From an uncultured Methylophilaceae bacterium (lineage in GTDB: Bacteria; Pseudomonadota; Gammaproteobacteria; Burkholderiales; Methylophilaceae), in the NCBI GenBank assembly GCA_905182075.1, contig CAJIZS010000001.1:186001-250000 (forward strand): DNA of 64,000 nt. Direction: 5' to 3'. The notes under the pieces are model-generated. The model searched no databases and was not told where the DNA came from. It was given only the letters and a program-made list of their open reading frames with translations. Position 1 is the stretch's first letter, and each line of letters starts with the position of its first letter. Made by a program: the position numbers and the translations under genes. Of this stretch, positions 34,876 to 44,090 are shown one piece after another.

Positions 34876-35866
34876 CTCGCCTGTCATGAACCAACCCAAG
34901 TTTAAATACTTCTTCGTGCCATGACTGTGTGATTTATAGGTATCTCAATTAAATCATTCTCTGAACAAATAGCTATCATTCCAATTCCACAATTAAACGT
35001 ACTAAATAATCCCGCTTCATCTAAATTACTTTTTTCTCTAATCCATTCAAATAAAGATGGGATATTCCAACCCAGCCTATTTATTTTAATTTTTAAATTA
35101 TTTGGAAGGACTCGAGGTATATTTCCTGAAATACCACCCCCTGTAATATGCGCCATTGCATGAACCTTAATTTCATCCAATAAACTCAAAATTGATTTGA
35201 CATAAATTTTAGTTGGTTTCATCAAAATATCTTCCAGCGTACTACCCTCAATTTTTTTTGATAACTTCTCACCAGAATCTGTAATTATTTTTCTAATTAA
35301 TGAATACCCGTTCGAATGAGCGCCAGAAGAAGCCAATCCAATAACCACATCACCACTTTTAACGCTATGTCCGGTTATAATTTTATTTTTTTCAACTGCT
35401 CCTACACAAAAACCAGCTAAATCAAAGCTATCATTTGAATAAAATCCTGGCATTTCTGCTGTTTCTCCACCAACTAATGAGCAATTTGCTAACAAACACC
35501 CATCTGCAATTCCCTTGATAAAATAGCTCCCAATCAACGAAAATTATCATCACCTATAATCTAGAAAAAATAGGGGTGCAAGAAAATAAATTTGTTTTAC
35601 CCATTACAGGAAATCTTGACCTATAGTCTCATGACGATCTAATTGAAAAGCTAATTTAAGCTTTGTTCCTACACCATCAGTACCTGAGACCATAACGGGT
35701 TCTCGATAACCGGTAGGCAGTTCAAACAGCGCGCCAAATCCTCCCAGTCCAGCCATAACTTCTGGACGACGAGTTCTTTTTGCGGCCCCCTTAATTTTTT
35801 CAATTAGGGCATTACCCGCGTCGATATCAACGCCAGCATCTTTGTAGCTATAAATTTTTGATTCAA
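34847..35866 (-). CDS. purM: Phosphoribosylformylglycinamidine cyclo-ligase PurM (frameshifted, damaged segment)
   Basis: PurM closes the imidazole ring to make AIR in purine synthesis. The N-terminal part reads [38 protein letters not shown] and [18 protein letters not shown]. The next 100 bases (35,520-35,620) are not recognisable PurM apart from APLFFLDY. From 35537 the frame is good: [48 protein letters not shown] and [12 protein letters not shown] last shift near 34920 leads to [15 protein letters not shown]. The start is uncertain. It is divergent from hda, a usual arrangement. Confidence 0.85.
35520..35625 (+). other. Possible foreign segment inside purM
   Basis: Where PurM should read its conserved CVNDI..GAEP...DYYATGK block, the minus strand is mostly unreadable. 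The plus strand has an uninterrupted protein-like run including [21 protein letters not shown] do not recognise it. By analogy with the other replaced segments it may be another foreign patch, but heavy sequence error is equally possible. Confidence 0.35.
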
Positions 35867-35957
35867 GTTTTTTAAAAAAATAAATATTTTTTACTTTAAG
35901 TATAATAGGATTTTAACTGAATTTGCTATCAATAGATATTTTCAAAATTGCTTAATT

Positions 35958-36489
35958 ATGGACCAACTTTTATGCATACTCTATGACTCAATGGTATCCA
36001 AAACTAGCTGAGTATGATTTTGAAGGGTGGCACGCAGTACCTTATATCGCTAGAGAATTTCACGGCGTTTGGGGAAATTTTGATGTTTCTATCAAGCTAG
36101 ATGAAAACTTTATTATAGGAGGTACGGGTTATCTTCAAAATGCAGATAAAAAAGGTTTGGGATCATTTTTAATCTTTACAATAGATACGTCATAAAGGGT
36201 TTCACTATCTTTAATAAAATATTGGAGATATGTGCCCAGCAGACTTGGATGGGGTCTAGTTTATCAACTAAAGGGGCTTACTGATATTGAAAAAATGTTA
36301 GCCTTGGAGCATCATGCAAAAGAAAAAGGAATGTCTTTAGATTCAAAAATAATTAGCTATTGTATAAACAACCTTCAAAGAGATCTTCATACTTTAATAG
36401 CAACACTAGACGCTCTAGATGAATGGTCTTTAAAAACAAAAAAGTCTATTACCATTCCACTACTTAAAAATTTAATATCTAATTCCTAA
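35958..36489 (+). CDS. hda: DnaA inactivator Hda, central part replaced
   Basis: Hda is the AAA+ protein that with the sliding clamp stimulates ATP hydrolysis on DnaA. The N-terminus MDQLLCIL matches the usual MxQLLLD start. After about 36157 the C-terminal half is readable with one shift near 36195: [25 protein letters not shown] (the Box VII-like sensor region) and [20 protein letters not shown]. The Walker A and B region between them is absent. In its place is a 58-residue segment of an M1-type peptidase. It overlaps the end of ahpF by 11 bases. Confidence 0.75.
35983..36156 (+). other. M1-family metallopeptidase fragment inside hda
   Basis: The residues [40 protein letters not shown] and [10 protein letters not shown] form one uninterrupted stretch typical of the N-terminal domain of Bacteroidetes M1 (gluzincin) aminopeptidases. 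Nothing in Hda resembles it. The rest of that peptidase, including HEXXH, is not nearby. It replaces roughly 120 Hda residues. Confidence 0.8.
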
Positions 36490-38025
36490 TTAAATAATCA
36501 AATGCCCCTAGGGCAGCTTTTGAGCCTTCTCCCATAGCTATAATGATTTGTTTATAGGGAACTGTAGTTACATCTCCAGCAGCAAATACGCCTGGTAAAG
36601 ATGTTGCCCCGTGATTATTAATCTCAATTTCGCCATATTTACTTAACTCTATATTCCCATTTATCCAATCAGTGTTTGGTACTAACCCAATCTGAATAAA
36701 TATTCCCTCAATATTTAATTGCTTCTCTTCTTTGGAGCTTCTTTCCATGTATTTTATATGGGTAACTTTATCTGAACCATATATTTCATTTGTTTGAATA
36801 TTTACTAAGACATCAACATTTTTTAGTGTTTTTAATCTATCAACCAACACCTGGTCAGCTTTTAATTCAGGAGCAAACTCTAAGACAGTAACGTGGCCAA
36901 CTATACCAGCCAAATCAATAGCTGCTTCTATTCCTGAATTACCTCCACCAACTACAGCAACATTTTTACCTTTAAATAACGGTCCGTCACAATGAGCGCA
37001 GTAAGCTACTCCCTTGCCTTTATATTCTTTTTCTCCTGGCACTCCCAACTCTTTCCATCTTGCTCCTGTAGCAATAATAATTGATTTACTCTCAAGAGTT
37101 CCTCCGCCCTCAAGTTCTAGTTCGTAATGAGAGGCTTCATTCTTGGATAACTTCTTAGCCTTTTGAAGATTAATAATATCAACGTCATACTCCTTAACAT
37201 GCTCCTCTAATGCTGCAACCAGCTTTGGACCTTCGGTAGCTTTAACAGATATAAAATTTTCAATACCAAGGGTATCCATAACCTGCCCCCCAAATCGTTC
37301 TGCAACAATACCTGTTCTAATACCTTTTCTTGCAGCATAAACAGCAGCTGACGACCCTGCAGGCCCACCGCCTACTATAAGCATATCAAAAGGTTTCATA
37401 GCTGAAATTTTTTCAGCAGCTTTATCTGAAGCTTTTGTATCAATTTTATTAATAATTTCTTCAAGATCCATTCGACCTTGTCCAAACTCTTTACCATTTA
37501 AATGTATGGTTGGAACAGCCATAATTTTTTTGGTATTTATTTTATAAAAATAATGCGCCATCAATCATGCAATGACTTATGCCCGGGTTTAATAGAGATA
37601 AAACATTGAGCGCCTGAACAACATCAGGGCAGTTATGGCAACTTAAAGAGATGTATGTCTCAAAAAAAAACTCTCCTTCAATATTTTTTATTTGCTCAAT
37701 TTGTTCTTCAGAAATCTTTACGGGGTAACCGCCTACTTGCAACACAGCCAATACTAGGGAAGTAAATTCATGTCCCATAGGAATGCCAGCAAACTGAATG
37801 CCAGATGATTCATTAGGTTTATTTACTAGGAAAGATGGTGTTCTCTCATTGCTATCATTAAAAATATTCAATGCTACTTTATCAGACATGCCTGATAATT
37901 CTTTCAATAAATCCACCATTGATGCAGATGCAGGTTCATTGAGCCGCGGATGGCAAACTCACTGCAGATTCAATTTTGGTTAGGTATTGATTTAATTGTT
38001 CTTTTATTTTTGAATCAAGTGCCAT
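36479..38025 (-). CDS. ahpF: Alkyl hydroperoxide reductase subunit F (frameshifted)
   Basis: AhpF is the NADH-dependent flavoprotein that reduces AhpC. The start [20 protein letters not shown] leads after a shift near 37930 into the N-terminal thioredoxin-like domain with [21 protein letters not shown] shift near 37560 joins the long C-terminal frame with [20 protein letters not shown], the FAD motif [20 protein letters not shown], the redox pair CAHCDG, the NADH motif [14 protein letters not shown] and the FAD site [13 protein letters not shown]. The restored length is about 515 residues. Its stop overlaps hda by 11 bases. A terminator lies between it and ahpC upstream. Confidence 0.93.
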
Positions 38026-38049
38026 TTACTATTAATCCATAAGTTATTA

Positions 38050-38078
38050 AAAATTGGGCCAGAATTCTGGCCCAACAT
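38050..38078 (-). terminator. Rho-independent terminator downstream of ahpC
   Basis: A perfect 22-base palindrome at 38054-38075 (11-base arms, GC-rich centre ttgggccaga) is followed on the minus strand by a run of T. It lies between the end of ahpC and the start of ahpF, both on the minus strand, so it should limit read-through from the abundant ahpC transcript into ahpF. Confidence 0.85.
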
Positions 38079-38093
38079 TTGTTCAGTTGTAAT

Positions 38094-38222
38094 TTAGATA
38101 CAATCTGTTTGAGCCTCTAACCATCTTTTTTCACACTGTTTATCTAAACCACAAATTTCTTCTATAGATTTCCCTTGATTGAATAACTGTGGTGCCTTGA
38201 TAAATAAACTAAATTTTTCCAA
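38094..38222 (-). CDS. Possible 42-residue Cys-containing ORF after ahpC
   Basis: A TTG-started frame overlaps the end of ahpC and reads [19 protein letters not shown], then EEICGLDKQCEKRWLEAQ and ends TDCI. It has three Cys and no recognised family. It ends 19 bases before the terminator palindrome, so it lies on the ahpC transcript. It may be a small gene, the displaced tail of a damaged sequence, or chance. Confidence 0.3.
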   Translation of the reverse strand: MEKFSLFIKAPQLFNQGKSIEEICGLDKQCEKRWLEAQTDCI

Positions 38223-38745
38223 CTAAATCTAGTGAATGGTGTTAATGCCTCTTCTCCTGGTTTCCAAGAAGCAGGGCAAGCTTGATTTGGATTTGCTGCA
38301 ACATGTTGAGCGGCTTGTATCTTTCTAACAAGGTCAGCTGCTGATCGACCAATCCCCAAATCGTTTACTTCTGCAGTTTTTATAATTCCCTCAGGGTTAA
38401 TAATAAATGAGCCTCTAAGCGCCAATCCTTCTTCCTCAATCATGACCTCAAAATTCCTTGTCAATGTTCCTGTTGGATCGCCAATCATTGGATATGTAAT
38501 TTTTTTTATTGTTTCAGATGTATCATGCCAAGCTTTATGGGTAAAATGTGTATCTGTTGATACTGCATAAACCTCAACACCCATTTGACTGGAATTCCTC
38601 ATAGTAATCAGCAACATCTCCTAATTCTGTTGGGCAAACAAATGTAAAGTCAGCTGGGTAAAAAATTACCGCACTCCACTTTCCTTTTAAGTCCGCCTCC
38701 TATAATTTTCGAAACCCTTCAAAAGGCAGTTGCTTTAAAAGGCAA
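38209..38745 (-). CDS. ahpC: Alkyl hydroperoxide reductase subunit C (frameshifted, 5' end damaged)
   Basis: AhpC is the 2-Cys peroxiredoxin reduced by AhpF. Near 38690 the sequence reads [19 protein letters not shown] with the peroxidatic Cys, then [16 protein letters not shown] shift near 38610 leads to [20 protein letters not shown] and [19 protein letters not shown]. The resolving Cys is in [18 protein letters not shown] final shift restores the usual C-terminal SLDLVGKI and stop at 38209. Upstream only PFKATAF near 38740 is recognisable; no start codon is convincing. Its order with ahpF is the usual ahpC-ahpF. Confidence 0.87.
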
Positions 38746-38860
38746 GAGTAGTCCAGAACAAATTGAATTCTGGATTTTAGATTAATATAGTTTCTACTTG
38801 AAATTATAAATAGAGTTATTTAACTTGTATAGTTTATTATTAATATCATTATGATAATAA

Positions 38861-40275
38861 TTACTTATCATAAAATTTTGCATACAATGCTTCTTCATTC
38901 TTTAGTTGCTTAAGTCTAGCTTCAACTCTAGATTTTTCATAAAAATTTCCATCGTTGGCTTTTACAGCTAAATCCATTTGGTTTATTGCTTCTTGTAAAT
39001 TAAATTTATAATAAAAATATTCGGCCATATTTTCATATTGCAATAATATTTTCCCCTGACTTGAATATGCTTTTGAAATAAAAAGGTATAAATTTGGGTC
39101 TTGGGAAAATTTAATTTTGTAATTTTCTAATAAACGTATAGCCTTTAGTGATTCGTCATCTTCGATATAATTTTCTGCTAACCCGTAAATAAAAGAACGA
39201 TAACCAGGGTATTTTTTTAGTCCCGCCTTTAATATACTTTTTGCCTCTTGTTCACGACCTACTTGCGTTAAAAATGTTGCTTGTAATTGAATCAACATTG
39301 GACTTTTTATAGAAAAATCTAATAATTTTTTTATTTGTATATAAGCTTTATCAAATTCTTTATTTCTTTTAGGAAGAATATTGGATAATTACAGTATTGA
39401 AAGGCTTTATTTTTAATATTTTTTTCTAATATATTTATGACTGTTTTTTTTCGCCCCATAAAGGCTCTTATCTTTCCCTTAATAAAATAAAAATTGGGAT
39501 TTTCAATTCTTTGTTTATATGAAAAGTCCTCAAGACGATCATTAATATCATTTATCCTATCACTTGTAATTGGATGAGTTCTTAGAAATGAAGGCGCCGC
39601 TCCAATTGAAAACTGATTTCCTTTTTGTAATGTTTTAAAAAAGTCTGCGGATGCTCTAACGTCGAATCCAGACCTATGTAAAATTTGGATACCAACTCTA
39701 TCAGCCTCTTTCTCATGTTCACGCGTAAAATCTAAATTCTGCTGCATTGCATAAGCATTTCCTCCAAGAAACGCTCCACTTCCAAGGTCTGCACTTCCCC
39801 TTGATAATAAAATTGCTAATGCGGTAATAATAAGACCCTCAGTAGTAATACGATCTTGCTGTGCCAGAATTCTTACAATATGTCTTTGAGTGATGTGTGC
39901 AATTTCATGTGCTAATACGCTAGAAAGTTCGGATTCAGAATTAGCTGAAAGGAAAAGTCCAGTATGAACGCCAATAATATTACCTAACATTGCAAAAGCA
40001 TTAATAGTCTGGTCATTGACAATAAAAAATTGTATTTTTCGGCCTGGGTCTGAGCTATTTCTTATAAGCTTAAGTCCAATTGATTCTAAGTAATCACTTA
40101 TCTCTATATCTCTAACAATATTTTGGCTCTGATTAACCTGATATAAAATTTGTCGACCAATAAGCGATTCATCATGAGAACTAACAACAGTTGAACCATA
40201 ATCACCTAAATCGGGTAAATTATTGGCATTACAAATAGTGGATATAATAAATAATATTGATAAAAGCTTTTTCAT
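38861..40275 (-). CDS. bepA: BepA-like periplasmic M48 metalloprotease with TPR tail (one frameshift)
   Basis: BepA (YfgC) is a periplasmic zinc protease and chaperone for outer-membrane protein and LptD assembly. A signal peptide (MKKLLSILFIISTICNA) precedes the M48 domain: VLAHEIAHITQRH with HExxH, and EHEKEADRVGIQILHRSGFD with the third ligand. A glycine-rich loop lies in RGSADLGSGAFLGG. A shift near 39340 separates a C-terminal part with TPR-like helices (LQATFLTQVGREQEAKSILK onward). The restored length of about 471 residues is typical. Confidence 0.9.
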
Positions 40276-40339
40276 ATTTTATATTATTCACATATATCTA
40301 GTAAAAATGGAATTTTATATTTAATTTATATTTAAAAAT

Positions 40340-40798
40340 ATGCTTACACACACAGATAAAGATGGCAATGCCAAAATGGTTGATATATCAGACAAGGCTA
40401 TTACCAAAAGGATAGCAAAAGCTATTGGGTTTATTCAAATGAGCCCAAAAACATTATTATTATTAAATAAAGGTGAACACAAAAAAGGAGACGTCCTTAC
40501 AGTAGCAAAAATTGCTGGTATTCAGGCTGCGAAACAAGAATATAAGCCAATAATAAATGTTGAGAATCATGATACAATTGGTCTGCTTGCTATTGATCAA
40601 AAAAATAATATTTCTGGAGCATGTATGTCAGCTGTTGCTAAAACTGGTGTTGAAATGGAGGCACTGACCGCTACAACAATATCATTATTAACAGTTTACG
40701 ATATGTGTAAAGCAGTGGATAAAGAAATGCGTATCTTCGACATTAAATTGTCTGAAAAGCATGGCGGAAAGTCAGGTAGCTGGGTAGCAACTAGGTAG
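40340..40798 (+). CDS. moaC: Cyclic pyranopterin monophosphate synthase MoaC, core segment replaced
   Basis: MoaC makes cyclic pyranopterin monophosphate for molybdenum cofactor. The N-terminus LTHTDKDGNAKMVDISDKA and KGDVLTVAKIAGIQAAK, and the C-terminal AKTGVEMEALTATTISLL, YDMCKAVDKEM and EKHGGKSGSW are standard. Residues 68-95, where MoaC has the substrate-binding LCHP motif, instead read like a glycosylasparaginase. As written the protein would lack an essential active-site region although the frame is open. Its last 8 bases overlap the next gene, which is convergent. Confidence 0.85.
   Translation: MLTHTDKDGNAKMVDISDKAITKRIAKAIGFIQMSPKTLLLLNKGEHKKGDVLTVAKIAGIQAAKQEYKPIINVENHDTIGLLAIDQKNNISGACMSAVAKTGVEMEALTATTISLLTVYDMCKAVDKEMRIFDIKLSEKHGGKSGSWVATR
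40541..40624 (+). other. Glycosylasparaginase-like fragment inside moaC
   Basis: The stretch NHDTIGLLAIDQKNNISGAC, preceded by YKPIINVE, matches the autoproteolysis site region of N4-(beta-N-acetylglucosaminyl)-L-asparaginases (DTIG..AID..G..SGAC), including the Thr nucleophile. MoaC has nothing like this. The insertion keeps the MoaC frame open on both sides. Confidence 0.8.
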
Positions 40799-41684
40799 TC
40801 AAAAGAGGTATTATTTTATTCATAATAACCTCAACTTTAATTTTTGTTATTTCAAAATTTTTATCTTGATACCATTGTGCATTTTTACCCCAGGGTTTAT
40901 ATCTATATGGCTCGCCATTGCCAAACAAAGTGAATGTTTTGACTCCAACTGAACTAGCAACATGTCCTAAACCAGAATCATTCCCTATAAATAAATCAGA
41001 GTGCTTGATTAACGCTGCCGTCTCAATAATATCGTATTTGCCCATACAGTTAATTACTTTACCATGATAATTTTCAATAAATTTATCTGCGTATTTCGAA
41101 TCATCTTTGTTGCCAACCAGAATAACCGCATCAAAATATTTAAGAAGTTTATTGGACAAATCAGCATAAGAGGTAACCGGCCAATTTTTGGCTTTAAATC
41201 TAGATCCTAAGCCAATAGATAATATTTTACTTCTTTTAATATTACTTATTCTTTCTTTAGCTAAAGATATTTCTTTCTTTGATATCCATATTTTAGTATC
41301 CGGAAGTTTATTTGAAACTATGCCTCCTAAGCAATAATAATGCTTTTCTACACTATGCAAATTCATTGATTTTTTATTAGGTAGCTTATGAACTTTTATT
41401 TTAGATTTTATAAAATAAAGCAACCCATCTGATCTTAAGTCAATTGCTAAATCATAATTTGTGAGCCTTAATTTTTTTAATAGGGTTATTAACCCAATGA
41501 ATCCATCGTCTTTATTTTTAATAAACAAATTTTCTACATATGGAAAATATTTAAAAATACAAATTGATTCAATCTTAGATCAAGATTACAAACATTTTTT
41601 CTTATATATTCGAGATGATGGATCAACAGACTCTACTCTATTTAAAAGAGTAATAAATAAAATCTTTTGTATTTTAATTGTCAT
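40791..41684 (-). CDS. Glycosyltransferase family 9 (heptosyltransferase-like), N-terminal segment replaced
   Basis: GT9 enzymes add heptose or similar sugars to the LPS core in the cytoplasm. The ATG at 41682-41684 gives MTIKIQKILFITLLNRV, a normal GT9 first strand. The next 110 bases are a family-2 glycosyltransferase fragment on the other strand. From about 41528 to 40791 the minus frame is intact with YDLAIDLRSDGLLYFIKSK, ILSIGLGSRFKAKNWPVTSY and the donor-binding DLFIGNDSGLGHVASSVGVK. The overall length of about 298 codons fits the family. Confidence 0.78.
41533..41640 (+). other. Family-2 glycosyltransferase fragment inside the GT9 gene
   Basis: On the plus strand, STYGKYLKIQIDSILDQDYK followed by HFFLYIRDDGSTDSTL is the nucleotide-sugar binding start of a GT2 enzyme (STYNGExYL...QxY...IRDDGSTD). 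It has no start of its own and no GT2 remainder follows. It interrupts a minus-strand gene that resumes on both sides. Confidence 0.75.
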
Positions 41685-41800
41685 TATTACTTTCTATGCC
41701 TAGGTTTTTAAGCACAATAAATTTAATAGCAGTTTAAGAAATAATATTCTCTCACAATATAATTTATATTAGGAAAACAATAAAATTAATAAACTCCCCA

Positions 41801-43074
41801 ATGAAAAATAGTAAAACAAATTCAGCTTTAGATTTATTCAGTAAATATATTGTTATTATTTTACCGATACTCTTATTTTTTTCCCGGAGTGTTGCAGATG
41901 TAACGATTATCACCATAGTTTTTCTTTTTTTATATAAATCTTTTATTAATAAGAATTGGGTTTGGGTAAAAGAGAGTTGGTTTATATTTGCTTTAATTTT
42001 TTGGGGATACTTACTCTTCATAAATACTCCATTAAGCTCAAACCCCGAGAAGAGTCTACTTTACTCAATTGCTTTTATCAGATGGCCAATTTTTGCACTT
42101 GCTTTAGCTTATTGGGTTTTAAACACACGAGAACAACAAAAAAAATTCTTTATTATCTTTGCAATAACTTTTTTATTTATTCTATTTGATTGTTGGTGGC
42201 AATATTTTAATGGCACAGATATTTTTGGTTACCCAATATTATATAACGGGTTAAGACTAACGGGACCTTTTAGAGATAATCCTATTCCAGGTATTTGGCT
42301 TTCGAGACTTATGTTTCTTTTTTTGTTAATCGCTACCCTCTTTAATCCAATTAAAAAATATTCGATAAGTTTTATTCCATATTTTTTAATACTATTTATC
42401 GGTATATTTACTATATTTATCACCGGTGAGAGAATGGAAGACAGCTAAAGAACTTTGGCCCTTAATTGAATGGTGCTTAGAGTTTTGTAGAAAAAAAATC
42501 AATAAAGATGGAGTAAATCTCTTTTCTTTTTGTGTCTATTCTTTCTATTATAATTTTTGCATTTAATAATAGATTTATACTAGCTCAGTTATAAGTACAA
42601 TTGATCATTTTTCAAAAATTGAAAACATATTTACGTTATCAAACGCAGAAGGAGTTATGCCAAATGTTGGTGAGCTAGCATATACCTACGGTCTCGTATT
42701 CCAAAGCGCTATAAAAGTATGGCTAGAGTCTCCAATTATAGGTGTTGGGCTCCATACCTACAGACAAGTATGTACTGATTTTGGCTTACTTGGATCCGGT
42801 CCAGGTGTATGCTTTCATCCCCACAATTTATCGCTCGAACTTCTTTCAGAAACAGGGGTTATTGGATTTACTTTATTCTACGCAATGATTGCATCAATCT
42901 TTATATCAATATTTAAATCATATAAAAAAAATAAGTCATTCTTCGTCTTAAGCATACTAACAACTATAATTATCAGTAAAACTATTGTAACTGGCATAAG
43001 TATTTTTAAAAGACTATAATCATAAAATTTGGTTAATTGTGGGCTGGCTGGTTATTTATCAAAAGAAAAATTAA
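41801..43074 (+). CDS. O-antigen ligase-like membrane protein, WaaL family (damaged in the middle)
   Basis: WaaL-type enzymes join undecaprenyl-linked glycan to lipid A-core in the periplasm. The first 213 codons give a multi-helix protein with WSNPEK-like SSNPEKSLLYSIAFIRWPIF, DCWWQYFNGTDIFGYPILYN and RLTGPFRDNPIPGIWLSRLM. The motif TGER near 42420 is followed by about 90 bases of unrelated sequence and a noisy stretch. The large periplasmic loop resumes: ESPIIGVGLHTYRQVCTDF and FHPHNLSLELLSETGVIGF, with the conserved His. The C-terminal end is uncertain. Confidence 0.8.
42432..42518 (+). other. Unrecognised foreign segment inside the O-antigen ligase gene
   Basis: Directly after the TGER motif one frame reads EWKTAKELWPLIEWCLEFC and RKKINKDGVN. 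It is soluble and amphipathic, unlike the membrane helix expected here. It resembles helices of six-hairpin glycosidases from memory, but I cannot name the family with confidence. Confidence 0.5.
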
Positions 43075-44006
43075 TTTTTAACCGAATCTAATTGAAGTAA
43101 TAATTTTTTCATTACTTTTTTAATTGTAATCTTAGACAAATTATCCGATTCTATAGCTGCAAACGGTGGCCTCGATAACCCAGACTGTAATGCTGTTGTC
43201 GGTCCAAATAAAGCTATTCCACTTTTTCCTAAACATGATGCGATATGACTTGGACCAGTATCATTGCCAATGACAAAAGTTGCGTTATTTATCACTCCGA
43301 CTAAGTCACCCCATGCTAAATTTTTAAAAATTTTTCCATACAAACTATCTTCTAGTATCATCTCGTCAGGCCCTAAAATACTAACGACATCAAAACCTTT
43401 GTTTATTAACTCCTCTGATAGATCGTTAAAGTATGGCCATCTTTTATCTTTATGGCTAGCGGAAGAACCAGGTATAAGCAGAATAAACCTAGATTTAATA
43501 TTATTATTTTTTAATAATTGACTCACATCGCTTGCCATCCATGATATGTCTGGGATATAAGATTTTTTATCCCTAACCCCATGCTCTTCAAGCATTTCAA
43601 CCAAGCCAATCAGACCAGATATTGGATGAATCTTTCTATTAGTTGAAATCCACTGAGGTTTAATTAAAAAAAACTTTTTATATATCGATGTTCTTTGGGA
43701 GTTTTGTAAATCATAAACGATATCAAACTTACAATTTCTTAATTCTTTCAATAGTAAAAAATTTTTACTTACATTCCAAAAAGTGCTTCTATCATCAGTC
43801 ATGACTTTATCTATATAATAAAAGCATTCTATTAAGCTCTTATCCCTACTTGATGTTAAAAAAGTAATTTTACTTTCTAAATGATGGTTTCTTATTGCAC
43901 GCATCAAACCTTCGGACTCAATAATATCGCCTAAAGCCCCATGCTTAATAATTAATATGTTTTTTTTATTAGTCAAAATTTTTTTAAACCGTAATTTCAA
44001 AAACAC
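43071..44006 (-). CDS. Glycosyltransferase family 9 protein
   Basis: An intact 311-residue GT9 (ADP-heptose:LPS heptosyltransferase-like) protein. It starts MFLKLRFKKILTNKKNILI, followed by the acceptor-domain IIKHGALGDIIESEGLMRAI. The donor-domain motifs are RFILLIPGSSASHKDKRWPY and ATFVIGNDTGPSHIASCLGK, then GIALFGPTTALQSG. The substrate cannot be told. It ends opposite the end of the O-antigen ligase gene and belongs to the LPS block at 40.8-46.2 kb. Confidence 0.92.
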   Translation of the reverse strand: MFLKLRFKKILTNKKNILIIKHGALGDIIESEGLMRAIRNHHLESKITFLTSSRDKSLIECFYYIDKVMTDDRSTFWNVSKNFLLLKELRNCKFDIVYDLQNSQRTSIYKKFFLIKPQWISTNRKIHPISGLIGLVEMLEEHGVRDKKSYIPDISWMASDVSQLLKNNNIKSRFILLIPGSSASHKDKRWPYFNDLSEELINKGFDVVSILGPDEMILEDSLYGKIFKNLAWGDLVGVINNATFVIGNDTGPSHIASCLGKSGIALFGPTTALQSGLSRPPFAAIESDNLSKITIKKVMKKLLLQLDSVKN

Positions 44007-44090
44007 TGTTAATCAAATGATTTTCAGTGTTTAAATTTTTTATTATAATTTTTATTAGCAGCAATTCCTTTCAGTTTTCGGTTTGAAAAG

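Noticed and set aside
35983-36195. Stand-alone small peptidase gene upstream of hda
   Set aside because: The segment has no catalytic motif and sits between N- and C-terminal Hda sequence.
41461-41703. Small family-2 glycosyltransferase gene
   Set aside because: Only the first 35 or so GT2 residues are present, and the flanking bases encode the GT9 gene on the other strand.
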